Below, piece after piece: positions 1-9,420 of a stretch of 64,000 nt of DNA. The position numbers and the translations under genes are program-made. How positions within the stretch are numbered: the first letter of the stretch is position 1; the number at the start of each line of letters is the position of its first letter. The DNA is from Symbiodinium natans (taxonomy: Eukaryota; Sar; Dinophyceae; Suessiales; Symbiodiniaceae), in contig CAJNDS010000340.1 in assembly GCA_905221605.1 (NCBI GenBank), forward strand, positions 50,001 through 114,000, in the 5' to 3' direction. The notes under the pieces are model-generated. The model did not search any database and was not told the DNA's origin. It saw nothing but the letters and a program-made list of their open reading frames with translations.

Positions 1-94
1 CCCCAGAAGCCGATCCTGAAACCAAGCTTACAAACCCTAGACCCTAAACCCTAGACCCTAGAAGCCATAAACCCTAGAAGACCCTAAATCGCAG

Positions 95-185
95 GATGTC
101 TTGTCCGTGATGCACATGTGCCAACTTGGGGCCGCAGCGCCGCACTCAGAGAGCCCACCCACAGCTGTCACAGCTGGAGGCGCTA
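95..185 (+). CDS. candidate exon, unknown product
   Basis: An island between telomeric tracts begins after an AG (ATCGCAG) and stays open for 30 codons, starting DVLSVMHMCQLGAAAPHS. No family is recognised and the 3' end is not defined. It could be chance. Confidence 0.22.
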
Positions 186-188
186 CTC

Positions 189-291
189 CCTAAACCCTAA
201 ACCCTAAACCCTAAACCCTAAACCCTAAACCCTAAACCCTAAACCCTAAACCCCAAACCCCTAAACCTAAACCCTAAACCCTAAACCCTAA
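189..291. repeat. interstitial telomeric tract, CCCTAAA orientation
   Basis: About 14 CCCTAAA units with two imperfect units. It directly abuts a family A element on its right, without unique sequence between them. Confidence 0.95.
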
Positions 292-292
292 A

Positions 293-413
293 CTACTATC
301 TGCTTAGCAACTCCCCCCCAAAAAAACATAAACAAAAAAAACAAAACAGACTTCCTTATGGGTAATGTAAGGATTATTTTTTTTTTGGGGGGGGGTTCTT
401 AAGGAAATAGTAG
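293..413. mobile_element. family A short TIR element
   Basis: Ends CTACTATCTGCTTAGCAACT and, inverted, TTCTTAAGGAAATAGTAG. Inside are an A-rich stretch, a core CTTCCTTATGGGTAATGTAAGG and a T/G-rich stretch. The core recurs in the copies at 19,588, 27,112 and 56,207, and inverted at 6,890, so this is a dispersed non-coding family. Confidence 0.7.
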
Positions 414-542
414 CAAGCCCTACAAGCCCAAAGCTTTCTCAAGTGGGGCCGGGCTGATAAGGACGCTTCTGGGATTTGTTTTAGGGTGTTGCTATGGGTT
501 TAGAGAAGTGAAATGTAGGGGTATTTTGGGAACAGGTAGTCT

Positions 543-662
543 TTGGGATGTTCCCCCTTCTACTAACAGTCCCTATCGGGATGATAATGGGGGGGGGGGG
601 GGGGGTACTATAGTCACTATAACCCCTATCAAGGGCTGTTAGCATAAGGGGGAACATCTCAA
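543..662. mobile_element. family E short TIR element
   Basis: Inverted ends TTGGGATGTTCCCCCTT and AAGGGGGAACATCTCAA enclose ACTAACAGTCC and its complement, with an expanded G18 tract in the loop. Other copies lie at 29,702 and 48,490. Confidence 0.75.
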
Positions 663-924
663 GGTAGTCTGATCAACTACCAGGTGTTTTTTCAACTACT
701 GGGTGTTTTCAAGATATTCTGCCCTCCGGGACTGGGTTGACATTGACATGATAGGGTCTTTTGGGTAGGGGGCGGGGGGTCCCCGATCTTATGCTGAAGC
801 CCACACTTGTGAGTGGCTGCCATCGCATGGAACAAGGACAGACTCGTTGCGCATTTCTGTTTTTAAGAAGGCAGGTCAGGTCGAAGAACCCTAGCAATTG
901 CAAGGATTTTACATAAAGATCGGG

Positions 925-977
925 TTTAGGGTTTAGGGTTTAGGGTTTAGGGTTTAGGGTTTAGGGTTTAGGGTTTA
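925..977. repeat. interstitial telomeric tract, TTTAGGG orientation
   Basis: Seven consecutive TTTAGGG units ending in TTTAGGGG, followed at once by an open frame (979-1,126). Confidence 0.95.
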
Positions 978-978
978 G

Positions 979-1126
979 GGGCATCCGTAAGAAGCTCATC
1001 CTTCATTCAGCTCCGTATAAGTGGTACTGCAAGCTACGCGAGCGTCAGATGCTGGCTTTGGCATGGGGGTTGCTGGCACAGAAACTCCTGCAGTTCCCTC
1101 ACCGGTCATGGGCATTTGCTAAGCCC
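979..1126 (+). CDS. candidate exon, unknown product
   Basis: One frame is open for nearly 50 codons and reads KWYCKLRERQMLALAWGLLA in its middle. The possible acceptor is the last TTTAG|GG of the tract in front. No family is recognised. A family B relic follows at 1,128. Confidence 0.3.
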
Positions 1127-1127
1127 T

Positions 1128-1186
1128 GCTCTACTGGGTAGCCCAGCGTTCAAGGTTCCCTTATAAAGGAATGTACTGGGCTACCA
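1128..1186. mobile_element. family B relic
   Basis: TACTGGGTAGCCCAG and its inverse CTGGGCTACCAAGTA flank GGTTCCCTTATAAAGG. The ends resemble the complete 109-bp copy at 43,088, but this copy is shortened. Confidence 0.5.
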
Positions 1187-1399
1187 AGTAAGCCCTCAAC
1201 TAGGAACAACTTCGGCCCTCAACCCTAAATCCGAGTATGCGCTGTAAGAACCGGCCCAAAGCTAATATAGGGGTCGGAATACTTCCTACCAGTATTCCCT
1301 TATGGCCCCTCTAGAATTCTACTAGAAGAACCCCCCCCCAAAAAAAAAAAAAAACTCTTCTCATTCTTAAGGCCCACATATGATATCTGTTTGGTTGCC

Positions 1400-2000
1400 C
1401 CAGAACCCCCTGAACCCTAAAACCCTAAACCCTAAACCCTAAACCCTGAACCCTGAACCCTGAAACCCTAAACCCTACCGAGCATTTTGAGAAATGGGCT
1501 CTTGGGTTCTCTTGCCTCCTATACCTGGAACCCTCAACCTATCCTTCTGTCTGAACCCTAAACCCTAGACCCTAAACCCTAAACCCTGAACCCCTGAGTC
1601 CATGAACCCAGAAGCCCAAACCCCCGGTGCCCTCCCAGCTGTGCTAAAAACCCTATGAACCCCATAAACCCGATAGCCTCAAAAACTGGCATTTAAATTT
1701 GGGGTTTAGGGCTTAGAGTTTAGAGTTTGACCCTGTGAACCCCGTAAACCCGATAACCTTAAGAACTAGCATTTGAATTTGGGGTTTAGGGTTTAGAGTC
1801 TGTTTCCGCCCTATCAACCCTATGGGCCCTGTAAGCCCTAAACCCTGAGGTCACGGCCCTCTCGTGAGCCCCCCTAAACCCTAAACCCTAAACCCTAAAC
1901 CCTAAACCCTGTCAAGCCCTAAGCCCGAAGGTCACGGCCCTCTCGGCACTCGGAAATGAGCCGCCCGGGCCCCTCAGATCACGGTCCAGGGTTCACGGTC
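1400..2000. repeat. degenerate telomeric sequence with local duplications
   Basis: Mixed CCCTAAA and CCCTGAA units surround two local duplications: about 75 bp at 1,655-1,725 repeated at 1,728-1,800 (shared CATTTRAATTTGGGGTTTAGG), and about 38 bp at 1,823-1,862 repeated at 1,909-1,947 (shared GGTCACGGCCCTCTCG). No gene is seen. Confidence 0.7.
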
Positions 2001-2008
2001 TACTATGC

Positions 2009-2175
2009 CGGTCGGAATGATTGCTACACCCTAAACCCTAAACCCTAAACCCTAAACCCTAAACCCTAAACCCTAAACCCTAAACCCTAAACCCTAAGGG
2101 TATTCCCTTCTGGCCATTTCTAAATCTACTAAAATAGCCCCTTCCAACACCCTGTTCTAATTATTCAGGCCCCCA
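2009..2175. mobile_element. family I element split by a telomeric tract
   Basis: GGTCGGAATGATTGCTAC on the left and GGTATTCCCTTCTGGCC on the right are contiguous in the related sequences at 1,267 and 50,160. Here 71 bp of CCCTAAA repeat (2,028-2,098) lie between them. The distal part TTCTAATTATTCAGGCCCCC also matches 50,230. Confidence 0.7.
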
Positions 2176-2470
2176 TATTGGGGTTTTAAGAGACTCGACA
2201 GAGCTGCAATCGAACAACAAGTCTCAAAGATCTAGGATCTAGGGTTTGGGGTTTAGGGGTTTGGGGTTTTGAGCATGCGAATACTTGGGCTCGAAATTCA
2301 ATCGCAGCTGCTACTTGTTCAAAGGCCTGTTTTGGGGTGGAGGGTGGTCTAAGCACCTACGATGTTACAATAGCCCATCCTGGTAGGTAGACCCTAAACC
2401 CTTTATAAACCCTAAACCCTAAACTTAAACCCTAAACCCTAAGCCCTAAACCCAACCCTAAACCCAACAG

Positions 2471-2525
2471 GTCCTACGCCGCCTCCTTCGCGTCCGGCAT
2501 CGCCCTGCGCATCGCGGTGGGGCAG
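2471..2525 (+). CDS. candidate exon, hydrophobic segment
   Basis: After CCCAACAG the frame reads SYAASFASGIALRIAVGQ with strongly GC-rich third positions and ends at CAG|GCGGCT, a possible GC donor. It suggests part of a membrane or hydrophobic helix. No family is recognised. Confidence 0.4.
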
Positions 2526-2859
2526 GCGGCTTTGCTTTTTGCGGTTCCAAGCCCTAAGTTTAGCCCTGAATCCTAAACTCTAAAACCCGAAACTTTACAA
2601 ACCCTATCAACCCTAAACCCTCTAGACCCTATGAAACCCTAAACCCTGATAGAGACCTGCAGGCTTCGTCAGGGTTCGATCTTTGCGGCCAATCCTGAAC
2701 CCTATGGAGCTTGCAGAGGTTTCGGGTTTAGGGTATAGGGCCAGGGTTTAGGGTTTCTGGGTTTCTGGGTTTCTAGGGTTTAGGGGTAGGGCCAGCCTAA
2801 CCTGGCATCGAAGACCGGTTGCCTTCCTTCGCCTCGAGTTTGTTGGTTGGAATGGGTGC

Positions 2860-2950
2860 CCCCCCCTAGGTTCCCCCCCAGAATAAAGGCCATTTAGGGA
2901 TAAGTAAGCCTAGCTAAGGTTATTTCGGGGGGAAGCTAGGGGGGGGGGTA
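2860..2950. mobile_element. foldback element (family J, single copy)
   Basis: CCCCCCCCTAGGTTCCCCCC is repeated in inverted form as GGGGGGAAGCTAGGGGGGGG, with about 50 bp between. No second copy was noticed. Confidence 0.45.
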
Positions 2951-3250
2951 GTAGTATAGAAGGGGGGGGCGTGGGGGGCCGGTACGAGGTGTTTTGTCTA
3001 CTGGGGACGGACAAGTTAATTACATGTTGCGCTGACATTATCTTCCACCGCTCACTGCAAGGGAGCAAAATGTTGGGTTTCTTGGACACAGAGACCTTTC
3101 TGCCCACATGCACACGTGCACATACTAATATTATATCTGTGTCCGCATGCTGGAAAGTTCCAAAAGAAGCGGTCCCCTTGCAGGGCTCCTTTTGCAGATA
3201 GGATTTCCTTTATGAAAAGATCCAGCCCTCGCAAACGAAGAAAGTAATCA

Positions 3251-3365
3251 CTACAAGGGTCCTAACCCAGGTTATAAGTTCCTTAACTGTAGTTAGTATA
3301 GTAGCGGGCCCTAAACCCTAAACACCCTAAACCCTAAACCCTAAACCCTAAACCCCTCCTTGTAG
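3251..3365. mobile_element. family D element, deleted and split by a telomeric tract
   Basis: The left end CTACAAGG and the interior CTTAACTGTAGTTAGTATAG match the copy at 47,659, with about 65 bp missing. The right end GGGCCC/CTCCTTGTAG is split by CCCTAAA repeat at 3,309-3,355. The terminal CTTGTAG lies immediately in front of a strong candidate exon. Confidence 0.65.
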
Positions 3366-3460
3366 GGCACCTGGTCCAGGACGCTTTTCGCGGCTTGGGA
3401 TTTGCCCATACGGTGGCAGACTACTTTCAGGCTGGAGATGGACCAAGGGAACCGGAGAGT
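3366..3460 (+). CDS. candidate exon, unknown product
   Basis: Directly after the TAG that ends family D, the frame reads HLVQDAFRGLGFAHTVADYF and continues with an acidic stretch to AGAGT|GCGTTTAGG, a possible GC donor leading into a telomeric tract. 31 codons, clearly protein-like, not recognised. Confidence 0.5.
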
Positions 3461-3777
3461 GCGTTTAGGGTTTAGGGTTTGGGGTTTGGGGTTTAGGGTT
3501 TAGGGTTTAGGGTTTGGGGGGTGTAGGTTGGAGGGCGGGTCTCAGGCAGTGTAGGCTTTTAACTTATCGCCAGGGGGAGTGCCATCGGCACACGCTCAAG
3601 ATCGCGTTCTGTAGTTACATCACTAAACCCTAGACCCTAAACCCTATGCATCACCGCTGACCTTCGGGGAACGCAAGTGAGGGGGCAAACCGCAGCCCTA
3701 CTCCCTCCCTAGCCACTATACCCTGAACCCTATTTCCAAGCCCCGAGCTCTAAAGCTCTGAAGCCCACTTGACGCAG

Positions 3778-3822
3778 GCAACGATGAGAGACCTCGGCGT
3801 GTCCATGGATGCTGCCGAAGAG
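3778..3822 (+). CDS. candidate exon, unknown product
   Basis: A 45-base island framed by GACGCAG| and |GTAGAG encodes ATMRDLGVSMDAAEE in phase 0. Both splice signals are good; it may belong with 3,366-3,460 and 4,822-4,861. Confidence 0.42.
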
Positions 3823-4083
3823 GTAGAGTTTGCAAGGTTTAGGGTTTAGTGTTCAGGGATCCTTAACACTAAATAAATCCCACGACAGGGCGGGGGATGG
3901 TGGGGGAACTTTGCAAATGCTACGAATCACGGTTTTTGAGCTTTTACCGTTGTACCCCTGCCACCTACTTGCATGAACTTGTAAGTGCTTAAAGCAGATA
4001 TACATCCTAGCACGCCTGGGTGCCCCGATTCCTTAGCTTCAGGCTTCGGATCCTTGATATACAGCAGGGATCCGGGAAATGAG

Positions 4084-4157
4084 AACCCTAAACCCTAAAC
4101 CCTAAACCCTAAACCCTAAACCCTAAACCCTAAACCTTAAACCCTAAACCCTAAACC
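4084..4157. repeat. interstitial telomeric tract, CCCTAAA orientation
   Basis: About ten units with one CCTTAAA variant. Confidence 0.95.
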
Positions 4158-4261
4158 GCATAGCAACGCCTGCCTGCCCGAATGGACCCTTCAATCCAAG
4201 GAGGTTTAGAATGTGGGCGCAGGAGTCTGGCATGGAGGTTTGGGGTGTAAGGTTTATAAAT

Positions 4262-4440
4262 GTAGGGTTAGGTATGCAGATTATAGTATATATACATACA
4301 CATATAATATAAAATAAGATAAAGTATATGGTATAGAGTATTTCGTATTCAGTATAGAGTAATATTGTATAGTATGTAGTATATAGTATACAGTATGTAG
4401 TATATAGTTTATAGTACATCGTATATTGTACAAAGTATTA
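4262..4440. repeat. TA-rich degenerate microsatellite
   Basis: Imperfect TATAGTATA, GTATGTAG and AGTATAC words fill about 180 bp. The open frame on the minus strand here is only a consequence of this composition. Confidence 0.8.
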
Positions 4441-4507
4441 ATATAGTATAGAGTGTAATCCTAGGCACCCTGCAAAGCAACTCAGAGTCTGCTGTCGTCG
4501 CAGCCCC

Positions 4508-4602
4508 AAGAACAGGCTTCTGGGCTTAACCCTAAACCCTAAACCCCAAACCCTAAACCCTAAACCCTAAACCCTGAACCCCAAACCCTAAACCCTAAAC
4601 CC
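4508..4602. repeat. interstitial telomeric tract, CCCTAAA orientation
   Basis: CCCTAAA units mixed with CCCCAAA and CCCTGAA variants. Confidence 0.9.
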
Positions 4603-4821
4603 TTGTGGAAGAGACCCTTAAAATAAAATGGCCTCGAAACTCTCAAAGCTCAAACTCTCGACACCGAAATGTAGAACCTCCGCAACCCCGAATCTCGCTG
4701 GCCAGGACGCTAAGTTTTAAGGGGGTGTCTAGGGTTGCGAAACCCTAGCACCAAGAACCCTAAGCCTTAAACCCTAAAGCGTAAATCTTGGAAGCTCCAC
4801 ACCCCGCACGGCTGATGGCAG

Positions 4822-4861
4822 GTCGTTGCTTACAGTGGCGGGGGCATCGGCGATTGCGGAG
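4822..4861 (+). CDS. candidate exon, glycine-rich
   Basis: Between GATGGCAG| and G|GCAAAT (GC donor) the frame reads VVAYSGGGIGDCG. The length is 13 codons plus one base. No family is recognised. Confidence 0.4.
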
Positions 4862-4949
4862 GCAAATACATTTTCAGGGTTCAGGGGTCAACCCTAAACC
4901 CTAAACCCTAAACCACTCTTTCATATATAATATAAATGTTAATGACTTT

Positions 4950-5280
4950 GCGGGCAAGGTCATATATTTAGCGGGCAAGGTCATATATTTAGTGGGCAAG
5001 GTCATATATTTAGCGGGCAAGGTCATATATTTAGCGGGCGAGGTCATATATTTAGTGGGCAAGGTCCATTGGCTAAAAAATGACCTTGCCCACTAAATAT
5101 ATGACCTTGCCCGCTAAAGGGCGACCTTGCCCACTAAATATATGACCTTGCCCGCTAAATATATGACCTTGCCCGCTAAATATATGACCTTGCCCGCTAA
5201 ATATATTGCCCGGGCCAGGTCATATATTTAGCGGGCAAGGTCATATATTTAGCGGGCAAGGTCATATATTTAGCGGGCAA
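4950..5280. repeat. 21-bp minisatellite in forward-reverse-forward order
   Basis: The unit GGTCATATATTTAGCGGGCAA is present five to six times forward (4,957-5,066), then about five times as its complement (5,080-5,205), then three times forward (5,217-5,280). Variants have AGTGGGC or GGGCGAGG. The array ends in a long C-rich tract. Confidence 0.9.
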
Positions 5281-5396
5281 GCCCCCCCCCCCCCCCCCAC
5301 CCCCGCCCCCACCCCACCCCCCCCCACCCCCACCCACACCCCCCCCCCCCCCCCCCACACCCCCCCCACCCCACACCCCCCCCACCCCGGCCCCTG
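5281..5396. repeat. C-rich homopyrimidine tract
   Basis: Runs of C broken only by occasional A or G. It generates spurious proline or glycine open frames on both strands. Confidence 0.9.
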
Positions 5397-5452
5397 AAGC
5401 CCCTCAATCGATTCAAGAAACTCAAGATGGCTTCCAAATGTGATAAACAGAT

Positions 5453-5661
5453 CCATTCTGTTGACCACGTTTGGTGAACTTGTCCGATTGAAACAGAAAC
5501 GTGTGGTTAACAAATCCATTCTGTTGACCACGTTTGGTTTCTTGTCCGCTTGAAACAGAAACATGTGGTTAACTAATCCATTCTGTTGACCACGTTTGGT
5601 TTTCTTGTCCGCTCGAAACAGAAACATGTGGTTAACAAGTGCATTCTGTTGACCACGTGCC
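5453..5661. repeat. 62-63 bp tandem repeat, 3.3 copies
   Basis: Units start at 5,453, 5,516, 5,578 and 5,641 with CCATTCTGTTGACCACGT. Each unit also has GTGTGGTTAAC or ATGTGGTTAAC, a near-inverse of GTTGACCACGT, so each could fold as a hairpin. Because 63 is divisible by three, it keeps a repeated minus-strand frame (NVVNRMDLLTT). Confidence 0.9.
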
Positions 5662-5828
5662 TAGAGAAGAAGGAGGTTGGATAGTTGAAAACGTGTCTGA
5701 CTTGGGTAGGTAAAACTCTTTGGAGTAGGAAGAAAACCTTTTGTTTTCTTAATGTTATGGGATTCTTTGGGCGGGTGGGTTTTTTTCCGTTGCCTGAACA
5801 CATTGCTGGCCTAGTAAATGCTCGAACT

Positions 5829-5910
5829 TGAGATGCTGAACCCTAAACCCTAAACCCTAAACCCTAAACCCTAAACCCTAAACCCTAAACCCTAAACCCT
5901 AAACCCTAAG
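5829..5910. repeat. interstitial telomeric tract, CCCTAAA orientation
   Basis: Eleven nearly perfect CCCTAAA units. Confidence 0.95.
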
Positions 5911-5993
5911 CGCTGCAAAGCCTAAACCCCAACGGTCTAGGGTTTTGCAAGCTCTCAGGTTTGCAGTCAAGGCTTAGGCTCAGAGGGCTGCAG

Positions 5994-6066
5994 GGCTGCT
6001 CAGGGTTGTTTGGGCTCATCGCGAGGCGAGGGCAGCTGGAGCTGCGAAGTTTTTTCGATGGTTTGA
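5994..6066 (+). CDS. candidate exon, unknown product
   Basis: After GGGCTGCAG| the frame reads GCSGLFGLIARRGQLELRSF and runs into telomeric repeat. The donor is unclear. Confidence 0.35.
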
Positions 6067-6078
6067 ACCCTGAACCCT

Positions 6079-6157
6079 ATTACAGGGTCTAGGGTTTAGG
6101 GTTTAGGGTTTAGGGTTTAGGTTTTAGGGTTTAGGGTTTAGGGTTTAGGGTTTAGGG
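6079..6157. repeat. interstitial telomeric tract, TTTAGGG orientation
   Basis: About eleven units with one TTTTAGG variant. Confidence 0.95.
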
Positions 6158-6455
6158 CTTATAAGCCCGAAGCACCCAATCTCACCCAGTCTCCCTCTGT
6201 GACTTCCTTTTGAGTGTGTGGTTCCCACAGACACCCCGTTACATAAGGCGGGTTCGATTTGTGGCCTATAGGTATTTGGAGCCCAGGCGCATCAAACCCA
6301 GAGCCTGAATGCCCAAACCCCAAACCTGCGCAATTTGGAGCTCTAAATCCTCTGCAAGAGGTTTCTTGCCGATTTAGCCCTCCCCCCCTAAACCCTAAAC
6401 CCGAAACCCTTTAAGCCCCTAAACCCCAAAACCCTAAATCCTGCCTTTGGCGCAG

Positions 6456-6551
6456 GGGGTCCCTTTCGGATGCTCTTCGGCGATGAGACGTGCGACCCCC
6501 GAGCGTTTGGATTTCGGGTTGAGGGCTTCGGCTCCCAGAGCCCGCTTCCTG
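6456..6551 (+). CDS. candidate exon ending at a family D element
   Basis: After TTTGGCGCAG| the frame reads GPFRMLFGDETCDPRAFGFR and continues to CTTCCTG, where the inverted repeat CTACAAGGAGGGGCCCC of family D begins. That junction is what an element inserted into coding sequence would give. Product not recognised. Confidence 0.45.
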
Positions 6552-6889
6552 CTACAAGGAGGGGCCCCAATTTTTGGGTTAGGGTTTAGTTAGGGTTTAG
6601 GGTTTAGGGTTTAGGGTTTAGGGTTTAGGGTTTAGGGTTTAGGGTTTAGGGTTTAGGGTTTAGGGTTTAGGGTTAGGTTTAGGGTTTAGGGTTTAGGGTT
6701 TAGGGTTTAGGGTTTAGGGTTTAGGGTTTAGGGTTTAGGGTTTAGGGTTTAGGGTTTAGGGTTTAGGGTTTAGGGCCCCCCAAGTTCTAAGTAGAGCTAG
6801 AAGGACCCTAAATTGGGTTATAAGGACCCCAACTCAGGTTAGAAGTCCCTAAACTATAGTTAGTATCGTAAGGGGGGCCCTCCTTGTAC
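6552..6889. mobile_element. family D element split by a 200-bp telomeric tract
   Basis: The left end CTACAAGGAGGGGCCCC (6,552-6,568) is separated by TTTAGGG repeat (6,573-6,774) from the rest of the element, which resumes as GGGCCCCCCAAGTTCTAAG and ends GGGGGGCCCTCCTTGTA. At 47,659 these parts are contiguous. GGGCCCC occurs on both sides of the tract. Confidence 0.75.
6573..6774. repeat. interstitial telomeric tract inside family D
   Basis: About 28 TTTAGGG units, interrupted once by TTAGG. One of the longest tracts in the window. Confidence 0.95.
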
Positions 6890-7015
6890 TTGCTCAACCC
6901 CCCCCCCCCCCAAAAAAAAAAAAAAAAGATCATAATCCCTACATTGTCTTTAGAAGGCAGAGTATTGGCATCTGTTTTTTCTTGGGGGGGGGGGGGGTTC
7001 TTGAGCAAATCGTAG
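6890..7015. mobile_element. family A element, inverted
   Basis: TTGCTCAACC and GGTTCTTGAGCAAATCGTAG flank a C13/A15 run, the family core in reverse orientation (CCCTACATTGTCTTTAGAAGG) and a G14 run. It is fused to the right end of the family D copy. Confidence 0.65.
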
Positions 7016-7373
7016 CTTCGGGCTTAGGGTTTTTGTTTAAGGTTTTAAAGGATTATACGGCTTGTTGGCTTTAGGGGGGGTGGGGGTCTATAGTGTGTTT
7101 GTTTAGGGCTTCTCAGGGGTTTCCAGGCATTTAGGGTTGGGGTTGGGGGGTACACCTCAAACCCAGAATCCTACGTCACATGCCTCGCATCTTCAGACTT
7201 TCGGCTCTCCTGCTCTCAGGCATAATGTGGCCTTTGGGTTTATATTTGTAGGGTTCAGATTGGCCAAGGCCCCCTAAACCCTAAAGTCTTTCATTCAAGC
7301 CTCTTAATCTTCATTTCGAGCCTGGCTGCATTGCGCCTGCTGGCTTGGGGACTATGACGATAAGATGCCCAGC

Positions 7374-7469
7374 AGTACCCTTAATTCCCTTGTGGGCGTA
7401 GGTTCCCTTATCACCCTTTTAAGAACGAGAACAAAAGGCACGCTGTTCAATCCTAGGTTACTGGGCAAT
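7374..7469. mobile_element. family B element
   Basis: GATGCCCAGCAGTACCC at the left and CCTAGGTTACTGGGCAATC at the right are inverted relatives; AGGTTCCCTTATC lies inside. The sequence before it reads WLHCACWLGDYDDK in one frame, so it may sit at an exon edge. Confidence 0.6.
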
Positions 7470-8084
7470 CCAGAATCTCGCCCCCCCCCCCCCCAACCCT
7501 AAAGCCGAAAACCTAAACCCTAACACCTAAATCCCTGAAACCCTACAACCCTAAAACCCTCAACCCGGCGCAGGCTCGCTGCCGCCGCCGCCATCATCCT
7601 GAAGGCTGTTCTTTGGTTTGGGGTTTTAGGGTTTGGGCTGTGCCTCGGAAGTGGTAACATTTTTCGGGTGCTGAATTCGTGGCATCGATTTTTTTTTGGG
7701 GGGGAGTCGTCGGAGTCGGAGTCGTGGCTTGCTAGTCCATGTTTCTTCGGGCTGTGATCTACTGATCCGCAGGCTGTTTTCGAAGTTGTGGGTCCCTAAC
7801 GCGGGCTCTTCGCTTATCCCATAACGGTATAAAGCAGAAGTACCTAAATAGGTGTGTGTACATATATATATATATATACATGTACAGAACATATATATAT
7901 ATATATATGGTCACCCCCCCCCCCAATGGACCCACCGCGGGCCTTGATCTTTGCAAAAGTACTGCAAATACCGATAAAACCTATGCTGTCTGATGATTTT
8001 CCGGTGACCGGATTTTTGACTGTATTCCTTAATTCACTCTCTCACACACACACGGATGGTTTTTCTTTCTGTTGGCTTTTGTTT

Positions 8085-9380
8085 ATAATTTAAGACTTAG
8101 GCATTTAAACCTAAGCCTGCAAAAAAAACCCTTAACCTTTAAACCCTGTATGGTTGAGGTTTCAAGGTTAAGGGTTTAAGATTTAGGCATTTGAACCTAT
8201 GCCGGCAATTAAACCCTAAGCCCTTAACCTTTGAATTCTATAGGGTTAAGATTTTTACAGGTTTAGGTTTAAGATGTAGGCATTTAAACCTAAGTCTGCA
8301 ACAAATTTTAAACCCTTAACCTTTAAACCCTGTAGGGCTAAGGTTTAAAGGCTTAGGGTTTAAGATTTAGCCATTTAAACCTGTAGCCAAGCCCTTAACC
8401 TTTAAACCCTGTAGGGTTAAGATTTTAAAGGTTTAGGATTTAAGATTTAAGCATGTAAATCTCAGACTTCAATTAATTTTAAACCCTTAACCTTTAAACC
8501 CTGTTGGGCTACGGTTTAAATGTTTCGGGATTAAGATTTAGGCATTTAAACCGATTCCGGCAAGTAACGCTAAGCCTTTACCCTTAAAACCCTATAGGGT
8601 TAAGAAATTTAATGGTTTAGGGTTTAAGTTTCAGGTTTAGGTAGACCTATGCCGGCAGTTCATATTGAACCCTTAACCTTAAACCCTATAGGGATAAGAT
8701 TTAGAGGTTTAGGATTCTTTACTTAGACATTTAAATCTAAGCTTGCAATTAAACCGAAACCCTTAACCTTTAAAACCCTATAGGGTGAAGGTTTAAAGTT
8801 TTAGGGTTTAAGATTCAGACATGTAAACCTAAGACGGCAATTAACAATAAACCCTGAACTTTTTAACCCTATAGGGTTAAGGTTTAAAGGTTTCGGGTTT
8901 AAGATTTTGGAATTTAAACCTAAGTATGTAATTAATTTGTCACCCTTAACACCCTTAAACTTTGTAGTGTGAAGGTTTAAAGGTTTAGGGTTTAAGATTT
9001 AGACATTTAAACCTAAGCCCATAGAGTTTAAACCTTAAGGGTTTAAGGTTTAGGCATCTATTCCTTAACCCTAAACCCTCTAGGGTCAGGACCCTAAAGC
9101 CCTCGGCAATCAAGCCTAAACCCTTGACCTTCAAACCCCATAGGATGAAGGTTTGAAGGTTTGGGGTTTAAGGCTAAGGCATTTAAACCTAGAGGGCATT
9201 TAAGGCTTAACCCTAAACCCTTCAGGGCCAGAACCTTAGCACCCTATATGGATCTAGCACCTGCAGGTATACATCGGTTTTTAAACCATTACACCCTGTA
9301 AGAAGGTTTAGGGTCTTTTCGGGGTCTATCTCTAAATTTCTCACGGGGTTAACCCTGCAGGGTTTAAAGTTAAAGGTTTA
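8085..9380. repeat. degenerate tandem array, about 80-100 bp period
   Basis: Around 13 diverged units, each with AAACCCTATAGGGTTAAG (an internal palindrome), GGTTTAAAGGTTTAGGGTTT and ATTTAAACCTAAGCC. Units are most regular (about 93 bp) at 8,590-8,960. The words look telomere-derived, but the order differs from simple repeats. Confidence 0.8.
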
Positions 9381-9420
9381 GGATTAAAGGTCTAGGCAAT
9401 ACCTAAAGGATTCGAAGTCT

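Noticed and set aside
5197-5397. Glycine- or proline-rich proteins from the C-rich tract
   Set aside because: Low-complexity homopolymer translation on both strands. The same applies to 24,695-24,816, 26,679-27,008 and 31,530-31,739.
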